A stretch of 64,000 nucleotides of DNA from positions 248,001 through 312,000 of the forward strand of contig NZ_SLVX01000004.1 in NCBI RefSeq assembly GCF_004341885.1. Direction: 5' to 3'. The stretch's first letter is position 1. Each line of letters begins with the position of its first letter. Position numbers and translations under genes: made by a program. Under the pieces are notes generated by a model, which saw only the letters and a list, made by a program, of their open reading frames with translations, did no database searches and was not told where the DNA came from. Origin of the DNA: Shinella granuli. Its GTDB lineage: Bacteria > Pseudomonadota > Alphaproteobacteria > Rhizobiales > Rhizobiaceae. Of this stretch, positions 9,871 to 18,456 are shown piece after piece.

Positions 9871-10554
9871 ATGGTGCCCAGAATTGCCGTCGTGGAAGAC
9901 GAGGAGGCCCTCAGCGTCCTCCTGCGCTACAATCTGGAAGCGGAAGGTTTCGAGGTCGATACGATCCTGAACGGTGACGAGGCCGAGATGCGTTTGCAGG
10001 AGCGCATGCCGGACCTCCTCATCCTCGACTGGATGCTTCCAGGCGTTTCCGGCATCGAACTGTGCCGGCGCCTGCGCCAGCGCCCGGAAACCGAACGCCT
10101 GCCGATCATCATGCTGACGGCGCGCGGCGAGGAGAGCGAGCGCGTGCGCGGCCTTGCCACCGGCGCGGACGATTATGTCGTGAAACCATTCTCGACGCCG
10201 GAACTCGTCGCCCGCGTGCGGGCGATGCTGCGCCGGGCCAAGCCCGAGGTCGTCTCGACGGTGCTGCGCTGCGGCGATATCGAGCTCGACCGCGAGACGC
10301 ACCGCGTCCACCGCCGCACCCGCGAGGTCCGCCTCGGCCCGACGGAATTCCGCCTCCTGGAGTTCCTGATGACCTCGCCCGGCCGCGTCTTCTCGCGCTC
10401 GCAGCTTCTCGATGGCGTCTGGGGCCATGATATCTATGTCGATGAGCGGACCGTCGACGTGCATGTCGGCCGCCTGCGCAAGGCGCTCAACTTCGCCAAC
10501 ATGCAGGATGTCATCCGCACGGTGCGCGGCGCCGGCTATTCGCTGGAGGCCTGA
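9871..10554 (+). CDS. phoB: Phosphate regulon response regulator PhoB
   Basis: 227 residues. The receiver domain has the acidic pair VEDEE, phospho-acceptor Asp53 in LILDWMLPG and Lys105 in VVKPF. The C-terminal OmpR-type winged helix spans about 130-227 (ELDRETHRVHR ... VDVHVGRLRKAL ... VRGAGYSLEA). It binds PHO boxes such as the one at 4102-4130. Last gene of the cluster, with a hairpin terminator 30 bases beyond. Confidence 0.96.
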   Translation: MVPRIAVVEDEEALSVLLRYNLEAEGFEVDTILNGDEAEMRLQERMPDLLILDWMLPGVSGIELCRRLRQRPETERLPIIMLTARGEESERVRGLATGADDYVVKPFSTPELVARVRAMLRRAKPEVVSTVLRCGDIELDRETHRVHRRTREVRLGPTEFRLLEFLMTSPGRVFSRSQLLDGVWGHDIYVDERTVDVHVGRLRKALNFANMQDVIRTVRGAGYSLEA

Positions 10555-10583
10555 GCGAACGGGTTTCCTCCCAAGGACGGAAA

Positions 10584-10611
10584 TGGGCCCTCAGGGGCCT
10601 GTTTGCGTTTC
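10584..10611 (+). terminator. Terminator after phoB
   Basis: GGCCC-TCAG-GGGCC with a flanking G-T pair, followed by TGTTTGCGTTT. The stem is short but GC-only and sits 30 bases after the phoB stop. Confidence 0.6.
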
Positions 10612-10655
10612 CGGGGCAAGACACCTCCCGGCAGAGGGGAGCTTGCACGTCGCTC

Positions 10656-10683
10656 CAAACGAAAACGGACCCTCTCGGGTCCG
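10656..10683 (-). terminator. Terminator after gcrA
   Basis: On the minus strand CGGACCC-GAGA-GGGTCCG is followed by TTTTCGTTT: a 7-bp perfect stem with a tetraloop, 26 bases beyond the gcrA stop. Confidence 0.8.
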
Positions 10684-10709
10684 CATCGCATGTCCTGCCG
10701 TGGTAGACG

Positions 10710-11246
10710 TTACCGCATCCGGCGGCGCTCGGCCGAGGGCTGGTAGGCGAGGCGCTGGTGGTAGGTGCAGTAGGGGGAATTGTCGGGGGATTCATTGCCG
10801 CAGAAATGGAAGTCGTCATTGAGCGGATCGCCGATCGGCCACTTGCAGGTGCGCTCGGTGAGCTGGGTCAGCTCCAGCCGGCGCGACATCGGCACGACCA
10901 CGCTGTTGCCGTTGGCCGGAACCGGAAGGGTCTCGGCCTGCATTTCGAAATCGACGTCGATCTCTTCCTTGGGAAGCGTGTTGTCGGCCGGCCGGGCGAC
11001 GGGCCGGGCAGCGACGGGACGGGCCGCGAAATTCGACGGGCGCGGCGTCGCCGGCGCCGGACGCTTCGGGCGTGCCGCGGTCTGGGTGCCGCCGGCCTTG
11101 GCGCGGCCGGGCAGGTTCAGCCGGTGCACCTTGCCGATGACGGCGTTGCGGCTGACGCCGCCGAGCTGCGCCGCGATCTGGCTCGCGCTCAAGCCCTCGC
11201 TCCAGAGCTTCTTGAGTTTCTCGACGCGCTCGTCTGTCCAGTTCAT
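10710..11246 (-). CDS. gcrA: Cell-cycle regulator GcrA
   Basis: 178 residues. GcrA is a sigma70-associated regulator that acts at promoters carrying CcrM-methylated GANTC. The N-terminal DNA-binding segment begins MNWTDERVEKLKKLWSEG and includes SASQIAAQLGGVSRNAVIGK, the family hallmark. A Pro/Ala/Arg-rich linker (about 50-110) leads to a C-terminal part with RTCKWPIGDP and two Cys/His-rich motifs (FCGN, YCTYHQRLAY) seen in the RNA-polymerase-interacting domain. The upstream region is dense in GANTC sites. Confidence 0.95.
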   Translation of the reverse strand: MNWTDERVEKLKKLWSEGLSASQIAAQLGGVSRNAVIGKVHRLNLPGRAKAGGTQTAARPKRPAPATPRPSNFAARPVAARPVARPADNTLPKEEIDVDFEMQAETLPVPANGNSVVVPMSRRLELTQLTERTCKWPIGDPLNDDFHFCGNESPDNSPYCTYHQRLAYQPSAERRRMR

Positions 11247-11278
11247 GTTTTCGTCTCCGCTCGGCGTCCAGGATGCAG

Positions 11279-11499
11279 GAATCCCTCGTCGTGCTCCGGA
11301 CGGGTCCGGAACCTGAACGCCCTAACTCTTTTGGTGACTAGTTCCGCCGCATGCAGTCTAGTAATTGGTCCTTAACCTAGAGACCGGTGGACTCTGTGAC
11401 AAGAGTCGCCGGAATCCGGGCGAATCGATTTCGGAGTTTTCCCCAACTTGCTGGTCAGGTGTGACTCGATAGCGACACCTTCCGCGTGCGCCGTGAATC
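11279..11499. promoter_or_regulatory. Cluster of GANTC (CcrM) methylation sites between gcrA and argD
   Basis: Seven GANTC pentamers occur at 11279, 11390, 11403, 11412, 11422, 11463 and 11495, six of them in 110 bases. Random expectation is about one per 250 bases or fewer at this GC content. GANTC is the CcrM target and the methylation-dependent GcrA recognition site, so this is probably the autoregulated, replication-linked gcrA promoter region. Confidence 0.75.
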
Positions 11500-11542
11500 C
11501 TCACCTTGCGGGATGTTCAGCGCCATTTCGGGTGCGATTTTG

Positions 11543-11571
11543 TTGACATCCCAAGATGAAATGCCGATAGT
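11543..11571 (+). promoter_or_regulatory. Possible sigma70 promoter of argD
   Basis: TTGACA at 11543-11548 is a perfect -35. After 17 bases comes GATAGT (11566-11571), which matches four of six -10 positions. It lies about 100 bases before argD. The predicted start falls at the hairpin described next. Confidence 0.5.
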
Positions 11572-11605
11572 GCGGCATGCCGCCGAAAGGCGGCTTTTGG
11601 TTTTT
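11572..11605 (+). terminator. Hairpin pair with T-tract in the argD leader (possible attenuator)
   Basis: GCCGCC-GAAA-GGCGGC (11579-11594) followed by TTTTGGTTTTT is a textbook intrinsic terminator, yet it stands 65 bases before argD on its coding strand. Its left arm overlaps the palindrome GCGGCATGCCGC (11572-11583), so two hairpins compete. It may attenuate argDF or end a short RNA. Confidence 0.55.
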
Positions 11606-11669
11606 CTGAAGCCCGGAAAAGTCAAGCCGCATTCCTGTTTTTCCGCATCTCTTTTCGGAGGATCCGCGC

Positions 11670-12860
11670 ATGGCCGATGTCGCGCCGCTCTATGAAACCT
11701 ACATGCGTGCGCCGCTCAGGTTCACGCGCGGGGAGGGCGTGTGGCTGATCGCCGAAGATGGCGAGCGATATCTCGATTTTGCCGCCGGCGTCGCCGTCAA
11801 TTCGCTGGGCCATGCGCATCCCCATCTCGTCGCCGCGCTGAAGGACCAGGCCGACAAGGTCTGGCACCTGTCGAACCTTTACGAGGTCCCGGGCCAGGAA
11901 AGCCTCGGCCGCCGGCTGACGGAGGCCACCTTCGCCGACAAGGTGTTCTTCACCAATTCGGGCGCCGAGGCGCTGGAATGCGCGATCAAGACGGCCCGGC
12001 GCTACCATTTCGCCAAGGGCCATCCCGGCAAGTTCCACATCATCACCTTCGAAGGCGCCTTCCACGGCCGCACGATCGCGACGATCGCCGCCGGCGGGCA
12101 GGAGAAGTATATCGAGGGCTTCGGCCCCAAGGCACCGGGCTTCCTCAAGGTTCCCTTCGGCGATATCACGGCCGTCAAGGATGCGATCACCGAGGAAACG
12201 GCCGGCATCCTGATCGAGCCTGTGCAGGGCGAGGGCGGGCTGCGTCCGGTGTCGAAGGAGTTCATGCAGGAGCTGCGCCAGCTCTGCGACGAATACGGCC
12301 TGCTGCTCATCCTCGACGAAGTGCAGACCGGCGTCGGCCGCACGGGACGCCTCTTCGCCCATGAATGGGCCGGGGTCACGCCCGACATCATGGCGATCGC
12401 CAAGGGGATCGGCGGCGGCTTCCCGCTCGGCGCTTGCCTTGCCACGAACGAGGCGGCGGCCGGCATGGTCGCCGGCACGCACGGCTCGACCTATGGCGGC
12501 AACCCGCTCGCCATGGCCGTCGGCAATGCCGTGCTCGACGTGGTGCTGGAGGACGGCTTCCTTGAGCATGTGCGCGATGTCGCGCTCGTCTTCCGCCAGG
12601 GCCTTGCCGCGCTGAAGGATCGTTTCCCCGACATCATCGAGGATATTCGCGGCGAGGGCCTGATGCTCGGCATCAAGGCGAAGATCCCGGTCGCCGACCT
12701 CCTGAAGGGCGTGCGGGCGGAAAACCTGCTGGCCGTGCCGGCGGGCGACAACGTGCTGCGGCTGCTGCCGCCGCTGACCGTGACCGCGGAAGAGGCGCGC
12801 GAGGGACTTGCCCGCATCGAGCGCGCCGCGGAAAAACTCACGGCTGCCAAGGCCGCGTAA
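11670..12860 (+). CDS. argD: Acetylornithine aminotransferase (class III PLP enzyme)
   Basis: 396 residues. Converts N-acetylglutamate semialdehyde to N-acetylornithine in arginine synthesis; cytoplasmic. Class III aminotransferase marks are visible: [18 protein letters not shown] (phosphate-binding loop), [26 protein letters not shown] and the PLP lysine in [14 protein letters not shown]. The length is normal. A GGAGGA ribosome site lies ten bases before the ATG. It is followed after 27 bases by argF, a common rhizobial pair. Confidence 0.95.
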   Translation: MADVAPLYETYMRAPLRFTRGEGVWLIAEDGERYLDFAAGVAVNSLGHAHPHLVAALKDQADKVWHLSNLYEVPGQESLGRRLTEATFADKVFFTNSGAEALECAIKTARRYHFAKGHPGKFHIITFEGAFHGRTIATIAAGGQEKYIEGFGPKAPGFLKVPFGDITAVKDAITEETAGILIEPVQGEGGLRPVSKEFMQELRQLCDEYGLLLILDEVQTGVGRTGRLFAHEWAGVTPDIMAIAKGIGGGFPLGACLATNEAAAGMVAGTHGSTYGGNPLAMAVGNAVLDVVLEDGFLEHVRDVALVFRQGLAALKDRFPDIIEDIRGEGLMLGIKAKIPVADLLKGVRAENLLAVPAGDNVLRLLPPLTVTAEEAREGLARIERAAEKLTAAKAA

Positions 12861-12887
12861 GCAGCGAACGGACAGACAGGACACATC

Positions 12888-13799
12888 ATGGCCAAGCATT
12901 TTCTCGACCTTTCCGCCGTTTCGGAAAGCGATCTCCGCGTCATCATGGACGATGCGCACACGCGCAAGGCCGCCAGCAAGGCCGGCACCGAAGCCAGGCC
13001 GCTCGCCGGCAAGATGCTCGCGATGATCTTCGAGAAGCCCTCCACGCGAACCCGCGTCTCCTTCGATGTCGGCATGCGCCAGCTCGGCGGCGAGACGCTG
13101 TTCCTGTCGGGCACGGAAATGCAGCTCGGCCGCGCCGAGACGATCGGCGACACGGCCAGGGTCCTCTCGCGCTATGTCGATGCCATCATGATCCGCACGA
13201 CGGACCATGCCCGCCTGCTGGAGCTTGCCGAACACGCCACCGTGCCCGTCATCAACGCGCTGACGGACCTCACCCATCCCTGCCAGATCATGGCCGACAT
13301 CATGACCTTCGAGGAGCATCGCGGTTCCACGAAGGGCAAGACCTTCGCCTGGACCGGCGATGGGAACAACGTGCTGCATTCCTTCGTCGAGGGCTCCGCC
13401 CGCTTCGGCTATACGATGAAGATGGCCGTGCCGATGGGCTCGGAGCCCGACGACAAGATCCTGAACTGGGCGCGCGACAATGGCGGCAACATCCTGCTCG
13501 GCCATGATCCGGACGCCATCGTCGACGGCGTCGATCTCGTCGTCACCGATACCTGGGTCTCGATGAACCAGGAGCACCGCGCCCGCGGCCACAACATCTT
13601 CCAGCCCTACCAGGTCAACAGGCAATTGATGGCGCGCGCCGACAAGGACGCGCTCTTCATGCACTGCCTGCCCGCCCATCGCGGCGAGGAAGTGACCGAC
13701 GAGGTGATCGACGGCCCGCAGTCCGTGGTCTTCGACGAGGCGGAGAACCGTCTCCATGCGCAGAAGTCGATCCTGGCCTGGTGCTTCGGCGTCGTCTGA
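12888..13799 (+). CDS. argF: Ornithine carbamoyltransferase
   Basis: 303 residues. Makes citrulline from ornithine and carbamoyl phosphate. Carbamoyl-phosphate site [15 protein letters not shown], the HPCQ motif in [10 protein letters not shown], the ornithine loop around DTWVSM, and the catalytic [13 protein letters not shown] are intact. Second gene of the argDF operon; a 6-bp GC hairpin with a T-tract follows at 13849. Confidence 0.96.
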   Translation: MAKHFLDLSAVSESDLRVIMDDAHTRKAASKAGTEARPLAGKMLAMIFEKPSTRTRVSFDVGMRQLGGETLFLSGTEMQLGRAETIGDTARVLSRYVDAIMIRTTDHARLLELAEHATVPVINALTDLTHPCQIMADIMTFEEHRGSTKGKTFAWTGDGNNVLHSFVEGSARFGYTMKMAVPMGSEPDDKILNWARDNGGNILLGHDPDAIVDGVDLVVTDTWVSMNQEHRARGHNIFQPYQVNRQLMARADKDALFMHCLPAHRGEEVTDEVIDGPQSVVFDEAENRLHAQKSILAWCFGVV

Positions 13800-13848
13800 C
13801 ACCGCCTTGAAAAACGCCGTCGCCGGCACGATCTAGGGGCCATCACGG

Positions 13849-13869
13849 AGCGCCATACGGCGCTTTTTC
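13849..13869 (+). terminator. Terminator after argF
   Basis: AGCGCC-ATAC-GGCGCT followed by TTTTC, a perfect 6-bp stem with a tetraloop 49 bases after the argF stop. Confidence 0.8.
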
Positions 13870-13991
13870 TGGCGCATGCCCGCCCGGTATGGAATGATCG
13901 GGAAAGAGCGAGCGCAATATCACGGTAGAACGCCTGTCGGAAGCAGGCCGGGCCCACGGCCTCGGCGGCGCCGAAGCGTGCAAGGAGCAGA

Positions 13992-14993
13992 ATGATGATG
14001 ATGGCGGAAAATGCCCTGAAACTCGGCGAACCCGGCTTTGCCGGCGATGATCATGTCCTGCCGTTCCAGGTGGAGGGTCTCGACGTGCGCGGTCGCGCCG
14101 TGCAACTCGGCCCGATGCTCGACGGCATTCTCGGCCGGCACGATTATCCCGCGCCCGTTGCCCGGCTGCTGGCCGAGGCGATCACGCTGACCGTGCTGCT
14201 CGGCACCTCGCTGAAATTCGAGGGCAAACTGATCGTCCAGACCAAGGGCGACGGCCCCGTCGACCTGCTGGTGGCCGATTTCGCCGCGCCGGAGAACGTG
14301 CGCGCCTATGCCCGCTTCGACCAGGCCGCGCTCGATGCCGCGATTGCGGCCGGCACGACGGAGCCGCACGAGCTTCTGGGCAAGGGCATCCTCGCCTTCA
14401 CCATCGACCAGGGCGCCCATACCCAGCGCTACCAGGGCATCGTGCCGCTCGACGGTCATACGCTGGAGGAGATCGCTGGCGTCTATTTCCGCCAGTCGGA
14501 GCAGATCCCGACCAAGGTGCGCCTCGGCGTCGCCGAACTCTACGACCGTGATGCCGCCGGCAAGGCGCGCCATCGCTGGCGCGCGGGCGGCATGGTCGCG
14601 CAGTTCCTGCCGCAGGCGCCGGAGCGCATGCGCCAGGCCGACCTTCCGGGCGGCGACGGCGAGGAGGCCGGCCACAAGATCGCCGATGACGACAACTGGG
14701 CCGAAGCCAAGGCCATGGTCGAGACGATCGACGCGGACGAGCTGACGGATCCCAATGTCGGCACCGAACGGCTGCTGTTCCGCCTCTTCCATGAGCGGGG
14801 CGTGCGCGTCTACCAGCCGCAGCAGGTCTTCGACCGCTGCTCCTGTTCGCGCGAGAAGCTGAAGGGCGTCCTGGCCGGCCTCAGCGCGGAGGAGATCGCG
14901 CATACGGCGGATGACAAGGGCGAGATCGCGGTCACCTGCGAGTTCTGCTCGACAACCTACCGCTTCGAGGCGGCGGAAGTCCTGCCGCAGTAA
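13992..14993 (+). CDS. hslO: Redox-regulated chaperone Hsp33
   Basis: 333 residues. Cytoplasmic holdase that is switched on when its zinc cysteines are oxidised. The C-terminal zinc site is present as CSC (about 280) and CEFC (about 318), the CxC...CxxC pattern of Hsp33. The N-terminal half contains the conserved LLGTSLKFEGKLIVQTKGDGPV stretch (in two pieces). Four consecutive ATG-rich codons open the frame; AAGGAG at 13982-13987 suits initiation at 13992, 13995 or 13998 equally well. Confidence 0.93.
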   Translation: MMMMAENALKLGEPGFAGDDHVLPFQVEGLDVRGRAVQLGPMLDGILGRHDYPAPVARLLAEAITLTVLLGTSLKFEGKLIVQTKGDGPVDLLVADFAAPENVRAYARFDQAALDAAIAAGTTEPHELLGKGILAFTIDQGAHTQRYQGIVPLDGHTLEEIAGVYFRQSEQIPTKVRLGVAELYDRDAAGKARHRWRAGGMVAQFLPQAPERMRQADLPGGDGEEAGHKIADDDNWAEAKAMVETIDADELTDPNVGTERLLFRLFHERGVRVYQPQQVFDRCSCSREKLKGVLAGLSAEEIAHTADDKGEIAVTCEFCSTTYRFEAAEVLPQ

Positions 14994-15001
14994 GGGGCCT
15001 C

Positions 15002-15050
15002 GCCCCTCATCCGGCTGCCGCCACCTTCTCCCCGCAAGCGGGGAGAAGGG
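15002..15050 (+). repeat. REP-like palindromic element, copy 1
   Basis: The unit runs from CCCCTCATCCGGCTGCCGCC through CCTTCTCCCCGC-AAG-CGGGGAGAAGG. The second half is a long hairpin (CCTTCTCCCCGC / GCGGGGAGAAGG). It is just downstream of hslO and faces copy 2. The same family recurs at 39211 and, degenerate, at 26110. Confidence 0.8.
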
Positions 15051-15112
15051 AAGGATGCAAGGCTCTGGTCTTCATCCACGACAACGATGTCAGGAAAACG
15101 ATGCGGTCTGGT

Positions 15113-15161
15113 CCCTTCGCCCCGCTTGCGGGGAGAAGGTGGCCGGCAGGCCGGATGAGGG
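15113..15161 (-). repeat. REP-like palindromic element, copy 2 (inverted)
   Basis: CGCCCCGCTTGCGGGGAGAA continues to GCCGGCAGGCCGGATGAGGG, the reverse of copy 1, 62 bases away. The two copies form a facing pair (BIME-like arrangement) between convergent hslO and apaG and could act as a bidirectional transcript end. Confidence 0.8.
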
Positions 15162-15176
15162 TAATTCTTGCCGCCC

Positions 15177-15575
15177 TCAATTGAGCGTACGCGCCTGCCC
15201 CGGCGTATCCAGCGAAAAGGCCGGTATCGCCACATCGAACGCCTCGCCGTTCTCCGCTTCCATGCGGTAGCGGCCGAACATGATGCCCGAGGGTGTTTCG
15301 AGCGGGCAGCCGGAGGAATATTCGTAGGTGTCGCCGGGGCGTAGCACCGGCTGCTCGCCGATGACGCCGGGTCCGTTCACCTCGTCGACCTGGCCGTTCT
15401 GGTCGGTAATGTGCCAGTAGCGCGTCATCAGCCGCACGGCGACATCGGAATGGTTCGCGATGACCACCCGGTATCCCCACACATAGCGGCTGTCGTCGGG
15501 ATCGGACTGGTCGGCCAGATAGTACGGCTCTACGGTCACTTCGATGTCGCGGGTCAGCGCACGATACATGGGCAA
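15177..15575 (-). CDS. apaG: ApaG domain protein
   Basis: 132 residues, all-beta fibronectin-type fold. Conserved ApaG pieces are [21 protein letters not shown] near the N-terminus (read in two parts), [49 protein letters not shown] and the MFGRYRM motif. The biochemical role is not settled; it is linked to cobalt resistance and Ap4A metabolism in enterics. Convergent with hslO and downstream of metZ on the same strand. Confidence 0.93.
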   Translation of the reverse strand: MPMYRALTRDIEVTVEPYYLADQSDPDDSRYVWGYRVVIANHSDVAVRLMTRYWHITDQNGQVDEVNGPGVIGEQPVLRPGDTYEYSSGCPLETPSGIMFGRYRMEAENGEAFDVAIPAFSLDTPGQARTLN

Positions 15576-15632
15576 GCCTTGAACTGATTAGCTTCTGCTA
15601 TTCTACACGAATGTGGTTTCGTCAAGGATAAG

Positions 15633-15664
15633 CAAAGAAAGCACCGGCCCCCCGGCCGGTGCTT
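15633..15664 (-). terminator. Terminator after metZ
   Basis: An 11-bp perfect stem AAGCACCGGCC / GGCCGGTGCTT with a four-base loop, followed on the minus strand by TCTTTG. It starts about 30 bases beyond the metZ stop and separates metZ from apaG. Confidence 0.82.
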
Positions 15665-15694
15665 CCGCATTTGTCCATCGGTACGGCGAAGGGC

Positions 15695-16879
15695 TCAGGC
15701 CTTGATCCTGGAGAGCGCGCGGGCAAAATCCTCGATGAGGTCCTCGCTGTCCTCGATGCCGGCCGAAAGGCGCACGGTGCCGGCCGAAATGCCGAGCTCG
15801 GCGCGTGCCTCGTCCGTCAGGTTCTTGTGCGTCGTCGTCGCCGGATGGGTGATGAGGCTCTTGGCGTCGCCGAGATTGTTGGAGATCTTCACGACCTCAA
15901 GCGCATCCTGCAGCGCGAAGGCCGCATCCTTGCCGCCCTTCAGCTCGAAGCAGACGAGCGTCGAGCCGCCCGTCATCTGCTTGGCGATGATGTCGGCCTG
16001 CGGATGGTCCTTGCGGCCCGGATAGATCACGCGGGCGACCTCATTCCGGTCGGCGAGGAAGTCCGCGATGCGGCTGGCATTCTCCGTCTGCTGCTTGACG
16101 CGCAGCGGCAGCGTCTCGATGCCCTTCAGCAGCGTCCAGGCATTGAACGGCGACATGGCCGGGCCTGTATGGCGGAAATAGTCGTGCAGGTTCTCGTCGA
16201 TCCACGCCTTGTCGGAAAGCACCACGCCGCCGAGGCAGCGGCCCTGGCCGTCGATATGCTTGGTGGCCGAGTAGACGACGACATGGGCGCCGAGCTCCAG
16301 CGGCTTCTGGAAGAGCGGCGTCGCGAAGACGTTGTCGACGACGACCTTGGCGCCGATCTGGTTCGCTAGTCTTGCGACGCCCGCGATGTCGATCACTTCC
16401 AGCGTCGGGTTGGTCGGGCTTTCGAGGAAAAACACCTTGGTGCTCTTCCGGATCGCCTTTTCCCAGTTGGCAAGGTCGCGGCCGTCGATCAGCGTGCATT
16501 CGATGCCGTATTTCGGCGCGAGCGTCTCGACCACCCAGCGGCAGGAGCCGAAGAGCGCGCGGGCGGCGACGATATGGTCGCCGGCCTTGAGCTGGCAGAG
16601 GATCGCGGCGGAGACGGCGGCCATGCCGGAGGCGGTGGCGCGCGCATCCTCGGCGCCTTCCAGCATGCACATGCGCTTTTCGAACATGTCGTTGGTCGGG
16701 CTGCCGTAGCGGGCGTAGATGAAGCCGTCGGTCTCGCCCTTGAAGCGGGCTTCGGCCGCCGCCGAGGTGTCGTAGACGAAGCCTTGCGTCAGGAAGATGG
16801 CTTCTGCGGTTTCGCCGTGCTGGGAGCGGGTGGTTCCGCCGTGAACGAGTTGGGTGGCGGGGCGCCAGGACTTGCTCAT
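15695..16879 (-). CDS. metZ: O-succinylhomoserine sulfhydrylase
   Basis: 394 residues. PLP enzyme that makes homocysteine from O-succinylhomoserine and sulfide. Cys/Met-metabolism family motifs are present: YARYGSPTNDMFEKRM, ASGMAAVSAAI, the PLP lysine in VYSATKHIDGQGRCLGG, and SLITHPATTTH at the C-terminal side. The frame can be read 12 codons further upstream, but ATG 16879 (MSKSWRPATQLVHGG) is the family start; the extra codons would enter the riboswitch platform. A SAM-II riboswitch controls it. MetZ rather than MetB/MetY is chosen from the rhizobial riboswitch context and these motifs. Confidence 0.93.
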   Translation of the reverse strand: MSKSWRPATQLVHGGTTRSQHGETAEAIFLTQGFVYDTSAAAEARFKGETDGFIYARYGSPTNDMFEKRMCMLEGAEDARATASGMAAVSAAILCQLKAGDHIVAARALFGSCRWVVETLAPKYGIECTLIDGRDLANWEKAIRKSTKVFFLESPTNPTLEVIDIAGVARLANQIGAKVVVDNVFATPLFQKPLELGAHVVVYSATKHIDGQGRCLGGVVLSDKAWIDENLHDYFRHTGPAMSPFNAWTLLKGIETLPLRVKQQTENASRIADFLADRNEVARVIYPGRKDHPQADIIAKQMTGGSTLVCFELKGGKDAAFALQDALEVVKISNNLGDAKSLITHPATTTHKNLTDEARAELGISAGTVRLSAGIEDSEDLIEDFARALSRIKA

Positions 16880-16898
16880 GTGATCGTCGCCTTCAAAC

Positions 16899-16926
16899 AA
16901 AAAAACCGGCCGCAAAAGCAGGCCGG
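16899..16926 (-). terminator. Riboswitch-linked terminator upstream of metZ
   Basis: On the minus strand CCGGCC-TGCTTTTGC-GGCCGG is followed by seven T residues. A second GGCCGG lies just upstream (revealed as CCGGCC at 16935-16940 on the plus strand) and can pair with the terminator's left arm instead. This is the form of a terminator/antiterminator switch behind the aptamer. Confidence 0.75.
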
Positions 16927-16937
16927 TTTCGAACCCG

Positions 16938-16996
16938 GCCTTTTTAGCTACTTGTTTTACGTGGCTGCAAGCCGGCCGGCCAAATCACCACGGGAT
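16938..16996 (-). promoter_or_regulatory. SAM-II riboswitch aptamer
   Basis: Read on the minus strand, the conserved SAM-II core is present in order: CGTGGTGATTTG, a variable P1-loop segment, TTGCAGCCACG closing P1 (CGTGG/CCACG), then AAACAAGTAGCTAAAAAGG, where GCTAAAAAG is the near-invariant 3' end of the pseudoknot. It lies about 60 bases before metZ, the classic location in Rhizobiales. Binding of S-adenosylmethionine is expected to lower metZ expression. Confidence 0.95.
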
Positions 16997-17155
16997 AATC
17001 TGCTAATACTGCGCCCCCGCGCTTGCGTCAATTGGCGGCATTTGGTTTTGTGCGGGCCTTCCGGGTATTGTTCCGAAACGTGGGCATCGGTTTTCGGAAG
17101 AAACGATACGAAAGCAGACGGCCGGACCATGCGGCCCCTGCTCTGACGGGACGGT

Positions 17156-18271
17156 ATGACGATGGGTGGTTCTGCGACGCGCAGCACGGGCATTCTGGCG
17201 GATAACGCCATTCGCGGCTTGTTCGATAGCGGCAGGTTGAAGAGTGAGACGACGCTGGACGACGACCAGATCCAGCCGGCGAGCCTCGACCTGCGGCTCG
17301 GCGCAAAAGCCTTCCGCGTGCGGGCGAGCTTCCTTCCGGGGCCGTCCCATCTCGTCGCCGACAAGCTCGACCGCCTGCAACTGCACGTCATCGACCTTGC
17401 CGACGGTGCGGTGCTGGAGACGGGCTGCGTCTACATCGTGCCGCTGATGGAAAGCCTGGACCTGCCGGCGGAGCTGGCGGCGTCGGCCAACCCGAAGAGC
17501 TCCACCGGTCGCCTCGATATCTTCACCCGCGTCATCACCGATCGCGCCCAGGAATTCGACAAGATCCCCGCCGGCTATTCCGGTCCGCTCTATCTCGAAA
17601 TCTCGCCGCGCACCTTTCCGATCGTCGTGCGCCGCGGCTCGCGCCTGTCGCAGATCCGTTTCCGCAAGGGCAATGCCCTGCTCGGCGAAAGCGAACTGCT
17701 TGCCCTCCACGGCACGGATACGCTCGTCGCCAGCGAGACGCCGAACGTCTCCGGCGGCGGCATCGCGCTTTCCATCGACCTCAAGGGCACCGGTCCGGAC
17801 GGGCTGATCGGCTATCGCGGCAAGCACCACACCTCCGTCGTCGATGTCGACCGCAAGAACCAGCATGACATCTTCGATTTCTGGGAGCCGCTGTTCAGTC
17901 GCGGCCGCAACGAGCTGATCCTCGATCCCGACGAGTTCTATATCCTCGTCTCCCGCGAGGCCGTGCACGTCCCGCCGCTCTATGCCGCCGAGATGACGCC
18001 TTTCGACCCGCTCGTCGGCGAATTCCGCGTGCACTATGCCGGCTTCTTCGATCCCGGCTTCGGCCATGCCCCGGCCGGCGGCTCCGGCAGCCGCGCCGTG
18101 CTGGAGGTGCGCAGCCACGAGGTGCCCTTCATCCTCGAGCACGGCCAGATCGTCGGCCGTCTCGTCTACGAGCACATGCTCGACGCACCCGAAGGCCTCT
18201 ACGGTTCCGGCCTCGGCTCCAACTATCAGGCACAGGGCCTGAAGTTGTCGAAACATTTCCGCGCCGGATAA
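17156..18271 (+). CDS. dcd: 2'-deoxycytidine 5'-triphosphate deaminase, two-domain form
   Basis: 371 residues, about twice the length of the ordinary Dcd, as in the rhizobial long family (two dUTPase-like folds in one chain). The N-terminal half has DDDQIQPASLDLRLGAKAF and SANPKSSTGRLDIFTRVITD, the nucleotide-binding motifs of the dCTP deaminase/dUTPase superfamily. The C-terminal half repeats the fold (HYAGFFDPGFGH, EVRSHEVPFILEHGQ). It supplies dUTP/dUMP for thymidylate synthesis. Product name is by family resemblance. Confidence 0.87.
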   Translation: MTMGGSATRSTGILADNAIRGLFDSGRLKSETTLDDDQIQPASLDLRLGAKAFRVRASFLPGPSHLVADKLDRLQLHVIDLADGAVLETGCVYIVPLMESLDLPAELAASANPKSSTGRLDIFTRVITDRAQEFDKIPAGYSGPLYLEISPRTFPIVVRRGSRLSQIRFRKGNALLGESELLALHGTDTLVASETPNVSGGGIALSIDLKGTGPDGLIGYRGKHHTSVVDVDRKNQHDIFDFWEPLFSRGRNELILDPDEFYILVSREAVHVPPLYAAEMTPFDPLVGEFRVHYAGFFDPGFGHAPAGGSGSRAVLEVRSHEVPFILEHGQIVGRLVYEHMLDAPEGLYGSGLGSNYQAQGLKLSKHFRAG

Positions 18272-18366
18272 CACCGCTTCCGCAAGGGCTTGCCGGCCGC
18301 ATCGCAGCCGGTTCTCTGTCGTGCCGATGAGATTCGGCAGGGCGTCCCATCCGTTTCATTTTCTAC

Positions 18367-18409
18367 TTTACAAACGAAATTAAACGTTTTTATTTTGACA
18401 CAAACGTTT
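18367..18409 (+). promoter_or_regulatory. Promoter with two AAACGTTT LacI-type operators (remnant operon)
   Basis: AAACGTTT palindromes at 18382-18389 and 18402-18409 are spaced 20 bases centre to centre, about two helix turns. TTTACA (18367) and TATTTT (18391) with an 18-base spacer make a weak promoter whose spacer holds the first operator; the second would cover the transcription start. The same octamer recurs at 20615, 20637 and 23938. Confidence 0.7.
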
Positions 18410-18456
18410 AACAAGAGCTGGGGAGCCCGGACGTTTCGCCGACAGGGAGGACGTCG

